Source: Vibrio sp. SCSIO 43135
GTDB taxonomy: Bacteria > Pseudomonadota > Gammaproteobacteria > Enterobacterales > Vibrionaceae
Length of the DNA stretch: 64,000 nt
Assembly (NCBI RefSeq): GCF_023716665.1
Contig: NZ_CP071859.1
Location: 930,001-994,000, forward strand
Reading direction: 5' to 3'
The notes under the pieces are model-generated. The model saw only the letters and a list, made by a program, of their open reading frames with translations, was not told the origin of the DNA and searched no databases. Below, in pieces: positions 27,897-37,013 of the stretch (its first letter is position 1; each line of letters begins with the position of its first letter). Both the position numbers and the translations under genes were made by a program.

Positions 27897-28643
27897 CTAT
27901 TTTTTCGGCTGGGCATCGATGCACTGGCCACGGACATCTTTTCCTTCAGGGGCCATCAAGTATAAATACAGTGGAATGATATCTTTTGGTGTTTTGAGTA
28001 AACCACTGTCTTCTGCTGGGAATGCCTTAGCTCGCATACCTGTACGGGTACCACCAGGGTTGATTGCATTGACTTTAATTGGTGTATCCGACAGTTCGTC
28101 TGCCAATACTTGCATCATGCCTTCTGTTGCAAACTTCGACATAGCGTAAGTCCCCCAGAACGCACGACCAACGTGGCCCACAGTTGAGGAGGTAAATACA
28201 ATACGTGCATCGTCAGATTTACGCAGCAACGGCAACGCCGCTTGGGTCAATAGAAATTGTGACTTCACATTCACCTGCATGACATCATCGTAAGTGTCTT
28301 CGCCGATTTGGTCGAATGGGCTGATAACGCCTAAGATACTGGCGTTGTGTAGCAAGCCATCAAGGCGGCCAAACTGACCTTCAATGGTTTCAATCATGTC
28401 GACGTAATTTTGTTTGCTTGCGCCTTTCATATCCAAAGGAATGATCGCAGGCTGAGGGTACCCAGCCGCTTCAATTTCGTCGTAAGTTTGTTCGAGTTTT
28501 TTCACTGTACGGCCAAGTAATATGACGGTCGCACCGTGTTGAGCAAAACTAAGGGCAGCCTGCTTACCTATGCCATCACCGGCACCAGTAACCAAAATCA
28601 CTTTATCTTTTAGGGCATCTGCAGAAACGGAATAATCCACCAT
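27897..28643 (-). CDS. yciK: YciK-family short-chain dehydrogenase
   Basis: A 248-residue SDR oxidoreductase. The nucleotide-binding TGAGDGIGK lies at about residues 19-27, NAS at the N-N-A-G position and the catalytic Tyr-x-x-x-Lys is in YAMSK. The preceding FTSSTVGHVGR supplies the Ser. YciK of E. coli has no firmly known physiological substrate. It is divergent from sohB, exactly as in E. coli, which supports the assignment. A clear terminator follows. Confidence 0.94.
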   Translation of the reverse strand: MVDYSVSADALKDKVILVTGAGDGIGKQAALSFAQHGATVILLGRTVKKLEQTYDEIEAAGYPQPAIIPLDMKGASKQNYVDMIETIEGQFGRLDGLLHNASILGVISPFDQIGEDTYDDVMQVNVKSQFLLTQAALPLLRKSDDARIVFTSSTVGHVGRAFWGTYAMSKFATEGMMQVLADELSDTPIKVNAINPGGTRTGMRAKAFPAEDSGLLKTPKDIIPLYLYLMAPEGKDVRGQCIDAQPKK

Positions 28644-28722
28644 GTGCTTCCTTATTGTTATGTTCTACTTTAAGTCTTCGTGACAAGGCGGTTACAATAC
28701 ACCAATTCGCACATTTGGGGAT

Positions 28723-29790
28723 ATGACATTGGAATTTTTGTTGGACTACGGCCTCTTTTTGGCCAAGATTGCGACTGTCGTCGTCGCGATTATTGCGATT
28801 TTAGTGATTGCGAAAGCAGTCAGTGGGAAAAGTGGCGCAGCGAAGGGTGAACTGGAAATCACCAATTTGACTGAGCAACATAAACAAACCGTAGAGCAGC
28901 TTGAGCACCATTTACACGATGAAGCTTTCATTAAAGCTCGTGATAAAGCCGAAAAGAAAAGCGAGAAAGAGCAGTCGAAATCTCGTGAGAAAGAGATCAA
29001 GAAAGCAGCGAAAGACGGTGACCTAGACTCGAAGCGTGAGCCGCACTTATTTGTTCTCGACTTTAATGGCAGCATCGATGCGAAAGAAGTGGCTTCATTA
29101 CGTGAAGAAGTCACTGCGATTCTTGCGGTTGCACGTGAAGGTGATGAAGTGCTACTGCGCCTTGAAACCGGTGGCGGTATGGTTCATGGCTACGGGTTAG
29201 CATCTTCTCAGCTTGATCGCATTAAAGCAGCAGGATTACCTCTGACTATTTCTGTTGATAAAGTAGCAGCAAGCGGTGGCTACATGATGGCATGTATCGC
29301 CGATAAAATTGTATCTGCACCGTTTGCGATTGTTGGCTCTATTGGTGTTATAGCCCAATTGCCAAACTTCAATAAGCTATTGAAAAAGCACGATATCGAA
29401 TTTGAACAGCTGACTGCGGGTGAGTACAAGCGCACTCTAACTATGTTTGGCGAGAACAGCGACAAAGCGCGTGAGAAATTTAAGCAAGAGCTTGAAGAGA
29501 CTCATGGTCTGTTTAAAGACTTTATTCGTGATCATCGCCCTGCGTTAGACCTAGATAAAGTCGCGACAGGTGAACATTGGTTTGGCACTCAAGCGAAAGA
29601 GCTTGGTTTAGTGGATGAGATCAAGACCTCTGATGATTTAGTTGTTGAAGCGTGTAAAGACAAAACCGTATTGTCGATTCATTATGTGCAGAAGAAAAAG
29701 CTCACTGACAAGCTAGCAGGGGTAGCGGGTGACGCAGCGGATAACGTGTTAATGAAACTGATTAGCCGCGGCCAGCGCCCAATTGTTTAA
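28723..29790 (+). CDS. sohB: Probable inner-membrane protease SohB
   Basis: SohB is a signal-peptide-peptidase-like S49 serine protease, found in E. coli as a multicopy suppressor of degP loss. The 355-residue protein has an N-terminal membrane segment (about residues 9-31), a charged linker very rich in Lys and Glu (about residues 70-100) and an S49 domain. The nucleophile Ser lies in VAASGGYMMA, and the catalytic Lys is in AGEYKRTLT. GSIGVI follows the nucleophile as in other S49 members. It has its own terminator, whose stem runs into the convergent rrtA gene. Confidence 0.94.
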   Translation: MTLEFLLDYGLFLAKIATVVVAIIAILVIAKAVSGKSGAAKGELEITNLTEQHKQTVEQLEHHLHDEAFIKARDKAEKKSEKEQSKSREKEIKKAAKDGDLDSKREPHLFVLDFNGSIDAKEVASLREEVTAILAVAREGDEVLLRLETGGGMVHGYGLASSQLDRIKAAGLPLTISVDKVAASGGYMMACIADKIVSAPFAIVGSIGVIAQLPNFNKLLKKHDIEFEQLTAGEYKRTLTMFGENSDKAREKFKQELEETHGLFKDFIRDHRPALDLDKVATGEHWFGTQAKELGLVDEIKTSDDLVVEACKDKTVLSIHYVQKKKLTDKLAGVAGDAADNVLMKLISRGQRPIV

Positions 29791-29827
29791 ATGACGTGAT
29801 GCTCTAAGTTAAGACTAGTCAGTTATG

Positions 29828-29858
29828 GACGCCCATCTTACGATGGGCGTTTTTTTTG
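29828..29858 (+). terminator. sohB terminator overlapping the rrtA stop
   Basis: ACGCCCATC pairs with GATGGGCGT around TTAC and is followed by seven T. The rrtA stop codon (TAA on the minus strand, 29838-29840) falls in the loop region, so the stem covers the last codons of rrtA. Confidence 0.9.
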
Positions 29859-30392
29859 TTGGTGAAAGTGTTCAACCAGCGCCAATGCAAATCCGCCTAA
29901 AGAGCCTGATAAATGGGCTTCGATGGCGACCCTGGCGTTGATCATTGTGCTGGTGGACTCTGAAGCACCGATAAGGTGTTCCCACAACACTTTGGCAATA
30001 AGGCCTGCAACCAAAAGTAGGCTACCTTTTCTTCCCTGTAAAACTTCTTGTAGGGCAAAGTAGCCAAACAAGCCATGCAGGACGCCGGAAAGGCCGACGT
30101 AGGTAGTCATGTCGGTAAAGATGTTGCTAACACCAACAAAGAGAGAAAGAATCACCAGAGCAAACAATAAGGTTTTTGCGCTCGGTTTAAAGAGATAGCA
30201 GATCACCCAGAGACCGGCTAAGTTCATGCCTAAATGGGCAAAGTTGGTATGGGTGAAATTTCCTGATAGGATTCGCCACCATTGGCCATCGGCTATGCTG
30301 TGTATATTCCACGCAGCGTAGGCTTGCATTGGCTCGAATTGTAATGCTAAGCAGAGAAGGCTAGTTGCCAATAACAGGAAGGTCAGTTTCAC
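29838..30392 (-). CDS. rrtA: Rhombosortase (rhomboid-family intramembrane protease)
   Basis: Rhombosortase is a rhomboid subfamily protease that processes proteins bearing a C-terminal GlyGly-CTERM tail, mainly type II secreted proteins in Vibrio. The 184-residue protein has about six membrane segments. The catalytic Ser is in VGLSGVLHGLFGY and the catalytic His in EAHLSGSLGG. The N-terminal TMS carries the WRILSGNFTHTNFAHLGMN box. The start is GTG at 30390-30392. It is head to head with the DTW-domain gene, only three bases apart. No GlyGly-CTERM substrate is encoded in this window. Confidence 0.9.
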   Translation of the reverse strand: MKLTFLLLATSLLCLALQFEPMQAYAAWNIHSIADGQWWRILSGNFTHTNFAHLGMNLAGLWVICYLFKPSAKTLLFALVILSLFVGVSNIFTDMTTYVGLSGVLHGLFGYFALQEVLQGRKGSLLLVAGLIAKVLWEHLIGASESTSTMINARVAIEAHLSGSLGGFALALVEHFHQQKKRPS

Positions 30393-30395
30393 TTT

Positions 30396-31001
30396 ATGTC
30401 TCGATATTGTTTGCAGTGTGGCAAGTCACAAAAAGCGTGTATTTGTCAGTGGATTCAAAGCCTATCATCGAATGTTGAGTTGATCATCCTTCAACATCCC
30501 ACGGAAGAACATCGGCCAATGGGAACGGCAAGGATTTTGAGCTTATCATTGCCAAATAGTTATCTTTTTGTCGGTGAAGACTTTTCTACACATGATGAAC
30601 TGAATCATCTCTTAGCCCAAAGTGATGTCGAGCATTACATATTATATCCAAGTGATCATTCGCGCTCTGCTGATGAGCTAATCGCTAAGGCGAACACCGA
30701 CAAAGTTCGAGTCATATTACTGGATGGCACATGGAAGAAAGCCTACAAAATGTGGCAAGTATCTACCAACTTGCAATCGCTACCATGTCTTCATTTACCC
30801 AAAGGGCTTAAAGGGAACTACCGTATTCGCAAAGCCCCAAGTGAGAACAGTTTATCGACTGTGGAAGCGGGCTACCACATTCTTTCATTACTTCAACATG
30901 AGCGGGACTTTTCGCCACTTTTGGCTGCATTTGACCACATGATCCAGTTTCAAATTGATCAAATGCCACCCGGGGTTTTTGAGCGAAACTACTTAAAGTA
31001 A
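30396..31001 (+). CDS. tapT: DTW-domain tRNA-uridine aminocarboxypropyltransferase
   Basis: DTW-domain enzymes transfer the aminocarboxypropyl group from SAM to uridine; E. coli TapT (YfiP) makes acp3U at position 47 of tRNAs. The 201-residue protein has an N-terminal zinc-type cysteine set (YCLQCGKSQKACICQW, residues 4-19). The signature motif appears as LLDGTWKKAYKMW, i.e. DGTW, and the PSDHSRSADEL segment precedes it. Which tRNA position is used here is inferred only from family. It is divergent from rrtA and convergent with the dGTPase-like gene two bases beyond its stop. Confidence 0.88.
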   Translation: MSRYCLQCGKSQKACICQWIQSLSSNVELIILQHPTEEHRPMGTARILSLSLPNSYLFVGEDFSTHDELNHLLAQSDVEHYILYPSDHSRSADELIAKANTDKVRVILLDGTWKKAYKMWQVSTNLQSLPCLHLPKGLKGNYRIRKAPSENSLSTVEAGYHILSLLQHERDFSPLLAAFDHMIQFQIDQMPPGVFERNYLK

Positions 31002-31003
31002 GC

Positions 31004-32320
31004 TTAATGATGTGAAGAGAACAGCTGTTGATGCAAGCGCTGAGCGTGGCCATCCGTCATCGATGAAATATAGTCTGCAATGACTCGCATTTGAGCCTCT
31101 TCACCATTTGCATTTAACCAGTTTTGGCGTGTTTGCTGAGTGAGTAGTCGCTCTGGGTCGGCGCTTAGAGCCTCAAATAAATCCATAATGATTTGTTGGC
31201 CTTTGTATTCGACTATCTGAACTTGGGGGATCTGAATGACATACTGGCTAACGAAAGACTTTAATACTTCAAGGGCTTGAGCCATTTCAGGTTCTAAATA
31301 GGCGTTAAACGCCAGCAATTCACTTTCAAATGGTGCGTCTACGGGTTTGATAGCGATACTCGTGAGCAGTGCATTGACCATACCACCAATGGCATCTTTA
31401 CGTTGATGGTGTTTCCCAGTGAAAAGCATTTCGCTGATGGAAGCTATATGGGTCTCAAACCAGCTGGCCCCACACTCGGCGAGTTGGCTGGCAGCAGCCT
31501 CTTGCCATTGATTTCTCGTCACCATGCCTAAAGCGATAGCATCTTCTAAATCATGGACACCGTAGGCGATGTCATCAGCCAGCTCCATGATGGAGCAATC
31601 TAAAGACTTAAAGCGAGTTTTGTTGTGTTGGTTATCCGCAACGCTTCCTCGCATCTGGCTAAACAAGGCCTTATCGGCATCGGACAGTGGTGCTAATACC
31701 CAGTCGAATAATACTTGGTCGCAGTCGTATAGGCCTTTGGCTGGAGCCCAGTCTTTTGCTTTAAGCTTACGCTGGTGGCTGGCGGGCTTTGGCTTAAGTT
31801 TTCTTCGAGTTTCACTCAGCAGGGCTGGATATTTGATTAAACCAAGCAGAGTTCGGCGAGACAGGTTCATACCGAAGTGCTCAGTATAAGGTTCCAGTTG
31901 AGTCACGATACGAAAAGTTTGAGCGTTACCTTCGAATCCACCGTGGTCGCGCATCATATAGTTCAGTGCGACTTCTCCACCGTGCCCATAGGGGGGGTGA
32001 CCAATATCGTGAGCGAGGCATAACGAATCAATCAAGCTGTCGGAAGGTAGCAATTCGCGAAATTCTGGTTGTTTCTTTTTTATTTGAGCAACAATCCCAG
32101 TGCCTAATTGAGCCGCTTCGAGTGAGTGGGTAAGGCGAGTTCGGTGGAAGTCATCGATACTGTTGCCGTGTACTTGTGTTTTTGCCTGCAAACGGCGAAA
32201 TGCCGCAGAGTGAAGAATGCGTGCTCGGTCTCTTTGGTAGGGGCTGCGGTGGTCATCTCGGCGAATTTTATGTTCGTCATCGTGTCGATGCTGCCACAAA
32301 GGGCTAATTTCAACTTTCAT
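31004..32320 (-). CDS. dGTPase-like HD-domain nucleotide triphosphohydrolase
   Basis: A 438-residue protein of the deoxyguanosinetriphosphate triphosphohydrolase-like family. The HD-domain metal ligands are visible: the first His in RTRLTHSLEAAQLG, the HD pair in CLAHDIGHPPYGHGGE and the later Asp in ELADDIAYGVHDLEDAI. Such enzymes remove the triphosphate from dNTPs and help tune dNTP pools; some relatives limit phage. It overlaps the downstream end of the GGDEF-EAL gene (11 bases), so the two are probably one transcript. Nucleotide preference cannot be read from sequence. Confidence 0.93.
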   Translation of the reverse strand: MKVEISPLWQHRHDDEHKIRRDDHRSPYQRDRARILHSAAFRRLQAKTQVHGNSIDDFHRTRLTHSLEAAQLGTGIVAQIKKKQPEFRELLPSDSLIDSLCLAHDIGHPPYGHGGEVALNYMMRDHGGFEGNAQTFRIVTQLEPYTEHFGMNLSRRTLLGLIKYPALLSETRRKLKPKPASHQRKLKAKDWAPAKGLYDCDQVLFDWVLAPLSDADKALFSQMRGSVADNQHNKTRFKSLDCSIMELADDIAYGVHDLEDAIALGMVTRNQWQEAAASQLAECGASWFETHIASISEMLFTGKHHQRKDAIGGMVNALLTSIAIKPVDAPFESELLAFNAYLEPEMAQALEVLKSFVSQYVIQIPQVQIVEYKGQQIIMDLFEALSADPERLLTQQTRQNWLNANGEEAQMRVIADYISSMTDGHAQRLHQQLFSSHH

Positions 32321-34820
32321 ATTCTATCCTTGCCGAGTTTTGCTTATGGAACTCGACCAGTTGTTCTATTTGGATTGGCTTAGAGAACAAATACCCTTGA
32401 CCTAAGTTACATTGGTATTGGTGCAATCTTTGGTGCTGTTCTGGCGATTCAATCCCTTCTGCCACCACTTTAAGTGAATGCGATTTTCCGATCGCCACAA
32501 TGGCTTTGATTAGCCCGTCACTTTGTTGGTTTGAAAGCATTTTATCCACAAAGCTGCGGTCGATTTTAATCTCAGTGATCGGCAGGTTACATAAATAACT
32601 GAGCGATGAGAAGCCGGTACCAAAATCATCCAGAGCGATAGCAAAACCTTGCTCACGGACCTTCTTAAGGATAGGTGTAACCAACTCAATGTCGTTGATC
32701 AATACATTCTCGGTAATTTCGATGGTGATTCGTCGATGGTCGATACCATACTCATCAACAATAGCAGTGAGTGTTTCCGCGAAATCTCCTTCAAGAAGCT
32801 GATTTGGAGATACATTGATCGAAAGGGTGATGGCTTCAGGGTGATTAGGGAAATTGTGAATTAGTTGCTCACACGAACGGCGAATAACAAATTCGCCGAC
32901 TTTACTGATCAAGCCTATTTCTTCTGCTTTGCGGATAAGCTCAACCGGTGAGACTTGCCCTAGTCGAGGGCTGTTCCAACGAATCAGAGCCTCGACGCTG
33001 ACTAAGCGTTCGCTATTTAAATGGATCTGCGGTTGATAGAGCATATACAGTTCTTCACGCTCTAGTGCTCCGCGTAGCTCATTTTCTAGTGCAAGTTCGT
33101 ATTGCACTTGTTTATTAATCGACTCGTCGTAGAACAGCACGTGCCCTTTTTTGAGAGCCTTTGAGGTATAAAGAGCGGTATCGGCTTTTGCAATTAAGTC
33201 TTCAGCATTGCTCGCATCTTGCGGGAAAATAGACACGCCAATACTACAAGTGGAATTGACGACTTTATTGTTAATCTGAAAGACATCAGAAAAAGCGTTG
33301 CAAATCTCAAGGCCTTTTTGTTCTGCTTCCAAGACAGAATCAATCTCGGAGAAGCAGAATACAAACTCATCACCACCAAAGCGCGCCACGATACTGTGAT
33401 CATCGAGTAAGGTTTGGAATCGCTCACTGACCATGGCAAGAAGTTGGTCACCAATTGAGTGTCCAAAGGCATCGTTTACCTTTTTAAAGTCATCAATATC
33501 AACAAACATCACCGCAAGGGATTTGCCGGAAAATAAACTTTTAGTTTTTGCCTGATCAATAAAGTCGAGTAGATAGGTTCGATTTGGAAGTGCGGTAAGC
33601 TCATCATGCAGCGCTTGATACTGGAGTTTGTCTTTAGTCGCCTTAAGCTCATCAAAATCAGCGTTAATCTGTTTTTGAAAACGGACGAAACGTTGCCCAA
33701 CTAAGTGGCCAATGAAAAGAGAAATTACCGCTAAAAGAATGGACGCTGTTAAGCCAACCCCGATAATTTTAGATAGCTCGTTGGTATTCTTTTGCTCTAG
33801 ATTAGCTTGTCTTTCATTGAGGAAAGCTTCTACACGTTGGGTGTAGATCCCTGTACCAATGATCCAGTCCCAAGCGGGAATATATGAAACATAGCTGAGT
33901 TTATCTGCTTGGCTGATGCCGTTTGGGGTATAGGATGCTTGGTACTCAACATAACCGCCGCCTGATTTGGCAGTCTCGATGATCTCTTGGACATAGAAAG
34001 TACCATTGTTATCACGCATGTTCAGCCGCTCAGTATTCACCATGGTAGAACTAGGGTGGGAGAGCAGTGTGCCTTGGCCATTCAAAACATAGACATAGCC
34101 GCCTTCACCGTACTTGTAGTCAGAGATGCGTTCAATAAGCCGTTCTTGAATGTCTTGCTCTACGTCAACGACATATTCACCTGTGCCAATAAACCAGCCT
34201 AACGGTTCAAACAGCGCTACGTAGCCGATTTTATCAAACTCCTGTTCAAGTTTTTCAGGCTTACTCCACCACCAACGATGAAATGCTTGGCCCTGTGCTT
34301 GGGCTAGATTAGATAGGTCGCGAATGACGTAAGAGCCGCGAACGTCGGTTAAATCCCACAAAGAGGTGCCTTGGATGTGGGGCAAAATCGGATGCATAAC
34401 ATTAGTACCATCCAACTTATAAATGAAGAAGTAGCCTCGGCCGTTATTGAAGCGCACATCACGAAGCGCATCGGTGATCATTTTGGTGAGTGAGGCTTCA
34501 TCGAGAGAAGGGTTCTGCTGATAGATGCTGTATGCGATGGATAGGGCATCGCCGACTCGTTCTTGAATATTATTTTTGAGAATCGATTCGGTGCTTTGTT
34601 TTTCAAATTCAATCTGTTGGAGGATATTACTGATGCGATATTGCAGCAGCTCTTTTTGATCGTGGTAAAACGTCGAGCGTAGGGTGCTGATACTGTCTTT
34701 GAGTGAGTGTCTGTTTTCATTCAGTACGACAGAGATAATCACGGTAACAAAAAGCCCAATGATCATCATTGGTAAGTATTTAATTAAACGTAGTAACTTT
34801 TCGTCGCTTGTAAGACTCAC
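32310..34820 (-). CDS. Cache-GGDEF-EAL c-di-GMP enzyme (transmembrane)
   Basis: An 836-residue membrane sensor. An N-terminal membrane segment (about residues 13-35) precedes a periplasmic double Cache-type sensor with two similar halves (YFFIYKLDGTNVMHP; GYVYVLNGQGTLLSHP). A second membrane segment follows near residues 355-375. A GGDEF domain has an intact RFGGDEF motif and no clear RxxD inhibitory site. A complete EAL domain follows (VEALIRW, ITENVLI, DDFGTGFSSL, EIKIDRSF, AEGIE). Both synthase and phosphodiesterase activity are possible. The sensed ligand is unknown. It lies upstream of the dGTPase-like gene on the same strand. Confidence 0.94.
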   Translation of the reverse strand: MSLTSDEKLLRLIKYLPMMIIGLFVTVIISVVLNENRHSLKDSISTLRSTFYHDQKELLQYRISNILQQIEFEKQSTESILKNNIQERVGDALSIAYSIYQQNPSLDEASLTKMITDALRDVRFNNGRGYFFIYKLDGTNVMHPILPHIQGTSLWDLTDVRGSYVIRDLSNLAQAQGQAFHRWWWSKPEKLEQEFDKIGYVALFEPLGWFIGTGEYVVDVEQDIQERLIERISDYKYGEGGYVYVLNGQGTLLSHPSSTMVNTERLNMRDNNGTFYVQEIIETAKSGGGYVEYQASYTPNGISQADKLSYVSYIPAWDWIIGTGIYTQRVEAFLNERQANLEQKNTNELSKIIGVGLTASILLAVISLFIGHLVGQRFVRFQKQINADFDELKATKDKLQYQALHDELTALPNRTYLLDFIDQAKTKSLFSGKSLAVMFVDIDDFKKVNDAFGHSIGDQLLAMVSERFQTLLDDHSIVARFGGDEFVFCFSEIDSVLEAEQKGLEICNAFSDVFQINNKVVNSTCSIGVSIFPQDASNAEDLIAKADTALYTSKALKKGHVLFYDESINKQVQYELALENELRGALEREELYMLYQPQIHLNSERLVSVEALIRWNSPRLGQVSPVELIRKAEEIGLISKVGEFVIRRSCEQLIHNFPNHPEAITLSINVSPNQLLEGDFAETLTAIVDEYGIDHRRITIEITENVLINDIELVTPILKKVREQGFAIALDDFGTGFSSLSYLCNLPITEIKIDRSFVDKMLSNQQSDGLIKAIVAIGKSHSLKVVAEGIESPEQHQRLHQYQCNLGQGYLFSKPIQIEQLVEFHKQNSARIEYES

Positions 34821-34888
34821 TGGCCAACCATTTTATTTTTATAATTTGTAAGCCAATTGTAGTATGGTTTGTTAATAAAACCAGAGGC

Positions 34889-35488
34889 TTAGCTTATTTC
34901 ATCGAGCGATAACTCAAAGCTTGGAGCAAAAGTGTTGAGAAAGTAATCCATCTCGGGGGTTCGGCGCTCTTTCAGGGTGATATCTAGGCGCTTTTTAGCC
35001 AGTGCATACTCATGGTTGCCCGCACTGAGCTCTTCCAAACACTTTAGATATGCGCAGATAGTATCAGCTTGCTTTACGATGGCTGCATCTTCTGGATGAG
35101 CTGATTGTGTGATCAAATAAGGGGCAAAGTCATCGCGAAACTCCTCCGGTAACATGGAAAGCAGTTTTTGTTCTGCAGCGGCTTCTATCTTTTTGTATTC
35201 CTTGGCTATTTCTGGATTGTAATACTTAACCGGCGTTGGCATATCACCCGTTAGAACTTCACTGGTATCGTGGTACATGCCAAGAATGGCTATGCGTTCT
35301 GGATTTAACTGGCCGTCAAACTTCTTGTTTTTAATCACTGCGAGTGCGTGGGCGACAAAAGCGACTTGTAGGCTATGTTCAGAAATGTTTTCGGTTGAGA
35401 TAGAGCGCATGAGAGGCCAGCGCTGGATAAGCTTCATCCGAGCTAAGTGGGCGAAAAAGTGGCTTTCCTTATGCGTATCGGCTGACAT
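34889..35488 (-). CDS. yfbR: 5'-deoxynucleotidase YfbR
   Basis: YfbR is an HD-domain phosphohydrolase that dephosphorylates deoxyribonucleoside 5'-monophosphates. The 199-residue protein has the metal ligands in [11 protein letters not shown] and [20 protein letters not shown], followed by the later Asp in [12 protein letters not shown]. Length is normal. It follows alaA on the same strand, matching the E. coli yfbR-alaA neighbourhood. A terminator lies between the two. Confidence 0.95.
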   Translation of the reverse strand: MSADTHKESHFFAHLARMKLIQRWPLMRSISTENISEHSLQVAFVAHALAVIKNKKFDGQLNPERIAILGMYHDTSEVLTGDMPTPVKYYNPEIAKEYKKIEAAAEQKLLSMLPEEFRDDFAPYLITQSAHPEDAAIVKQADTICAYLKCLEELSAGNHEYALAKKRLDITLKERRTPEMDYFLNTFAPSFELSLDEIS

Positions 35489-35523
35489 CCTGACTCCCTA
35501 TGCAATCGAGCTATGAGTAAAAA

Positions 35524-35558
35524 TCAAAAAGGGCACTCAATAGAGCACCCTTTAAGCA
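35524..35558 (-). terminator. alaA terminator
   Basis: Read on the minus strand, AAAGGGTGCTC pairs, with wobble pairs, with GAGTGCCCTTT around TATT and is followed by TTGATTTTT. It lies about 23 bases after the alaA stop and before yfbR. Confidence 0.75.
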
Positions 35559-35580
35559 TATGAAAGATCGACGTTAAATA

Positions 35581-36795
35581 CTACTGACTGTATGTCGAGA
35601 GGAAACGTTCGAATCGACCAATTGCGGTTTCTAGATCTTCAATATGCGGTAAAGTCACAATACGGAAGTGGTCAGGCTTAGGCCAGTTAAAGCCAGTACC
35701 TTGTACCAGTAGAACTTTTTCCTGAATGAGAAAGTCTAGCACCATTTTTTGGTCGTCTTTGATATTGTACATCTTAGTATCAATTTTAGGGAACAAGTAC
35801 ATGGCACCTTTTGGCTTCACACACGATACGCCTGGTATTTGGTTGATCAGTTCCCATGCTTTATCACGTTGTTCTAATAGTCGGCCGCCGGGCAGGATCA
35901 GCTCATTGATACTTTGATAGCCCCCTAGCGCTGTTTGGATAGCATGTTGCATCGGTACATTGGCACACAAACGCATAGAAGCGAGCATTTCGAGTCCATT
36001 GATGTAGCCTTGCGCTAGGTGTTTCGGCCCGGTCATGAACATCCAACCACCACGGAAACCACAGACACGGTAAGCTTTTGACAAACCGTTGAATGTAACA
36101 ACTAAGACGTCTTCAGTTAATGTGGCGACAGAGGTATGGGTTGCTCCATCGTAAAGAACTTTATCGTAGATTTCGTCAGCAAAAATAATCAGTTTATGCT
36201 GGCGAGCAATTTCAATCACTTCAAGCAGGAAATCACGGCTATACACAGCACCCGTTGGGTTGTTCGGGTTGATCAAGACAATCCCACGTGTTTTAGGACC
36301 GATCTTGCTTTTAATGTCGTCTAAATCTGGGTACCAATCGGCTTCTTCGTCACACATGTAATGAACCGCTTTACCGCCAGACAAAGCCACGGATGCTGTC
36401 CAAAGTGGGTAGTCTGGAGCAGGCACTAGCATTTCATCGCCATTGTTTAGTAAAGCTTGCATCGACATAACGATGAGCTCTGATGCGCCGTTACCAATGT
36501 AGACATCTTCTACATCTAAGCTATGAATGCCTTTCCTTTGGTAGTGCTGAACAACAGCTTTACGTGCAGAGTAGATACCTTTCGAGTCACAGTAACCTTG
36601 AGACGTTGGCAAATTACGAATTACATCAACGAGAATTTCATCCGGGGCGTCGAAACCAAATGGGGCGGGATTTCCGATATTCAATTTAAGAATTTTATGC
36701 CCTTCTTCCTCCATGCGCTTAGCATGTTTGAGCACTGGCCCCCTAATGTCGTAGCAGACACTATCGAGTTTGGATGACATCCCGATATTTTGCAT
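35581..36795 (-). CDS. alaA: Alanine aminotransferase AlaA
   Basis: AlaA transfers the amino group of glutamate to pyruvate, making L-alanine, using PLP. The 404-residue protein is a fold-type I aminotransferase closely similar to E. coli AlaA (YfbQ), with LNIGNPAPFGFDAPDEI, YIGNGASELI, the PLP lysine in FNGLSKAYRVCGFRGGW and QGTGFNWP. It is preceded by a promoter region shared with the divergent menF and followed by a terminator. Confidence 0.95.
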   Translation of the reverse strand: MQNIGMSSKLDSVCYDIRGPVLKHAKRMEEEGHKILKLNIGNPAPFGFDAPDEILVDVIRNLPTSQGYCDSKGIYSARKAVVQHYQRKGIHSLDVEDVYIGNGASELIVMSMQALLNNGDEMLVPAPDYPLWTASVALSGGKAVHYMCDEEADWYPDLDDIKSKIGPKTRGIVLINPNNPTGAVYSRDFLLEVIEIARQHKLIIFADEIYDKVLYDGATHTSVATLTEDVLVVTFNGLSKAYRVCGFRGGWMFMTGPKHLAQGYINGLEMLASMRLCANVPMQHAIQTALGGYQSINELILPGGRLLEQRDKAWELINQIPGVSCVKPKGAMYLFPKIDTKMYNIKDDQKMVLDFLIQEKVLLVQGTGFNWPKPDHFRIVTLPHIEDLETAIGRFERFLSTYSQ

Positions 36796-37013
36796 TGTAT
36801 AATTCCTAAAAAACGATTAATTACTTTATTAAAGTACATCAAATCTTTGTTTGATAGAATTAAAATCTGTTAAATATTAGCCTAATGGATAAGGTTTGTT
36901 CGTTTCTTATCACAGGATTATGTAAAAGAATCGATGCATCCTTGATTTGAGTAAGGTCTATTAATAGAGTAGCCTGCTAATATCATCCAAGCTCATATGT
37001 CTACGAGGTTGAT

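Noticed and set aside
31004..32320. The dGTPase-like gene as part of an antiphage island
   Set aside because: Its neighbours are housekeeping genes in a conserved order, with no other defence genes or signs of transfer.
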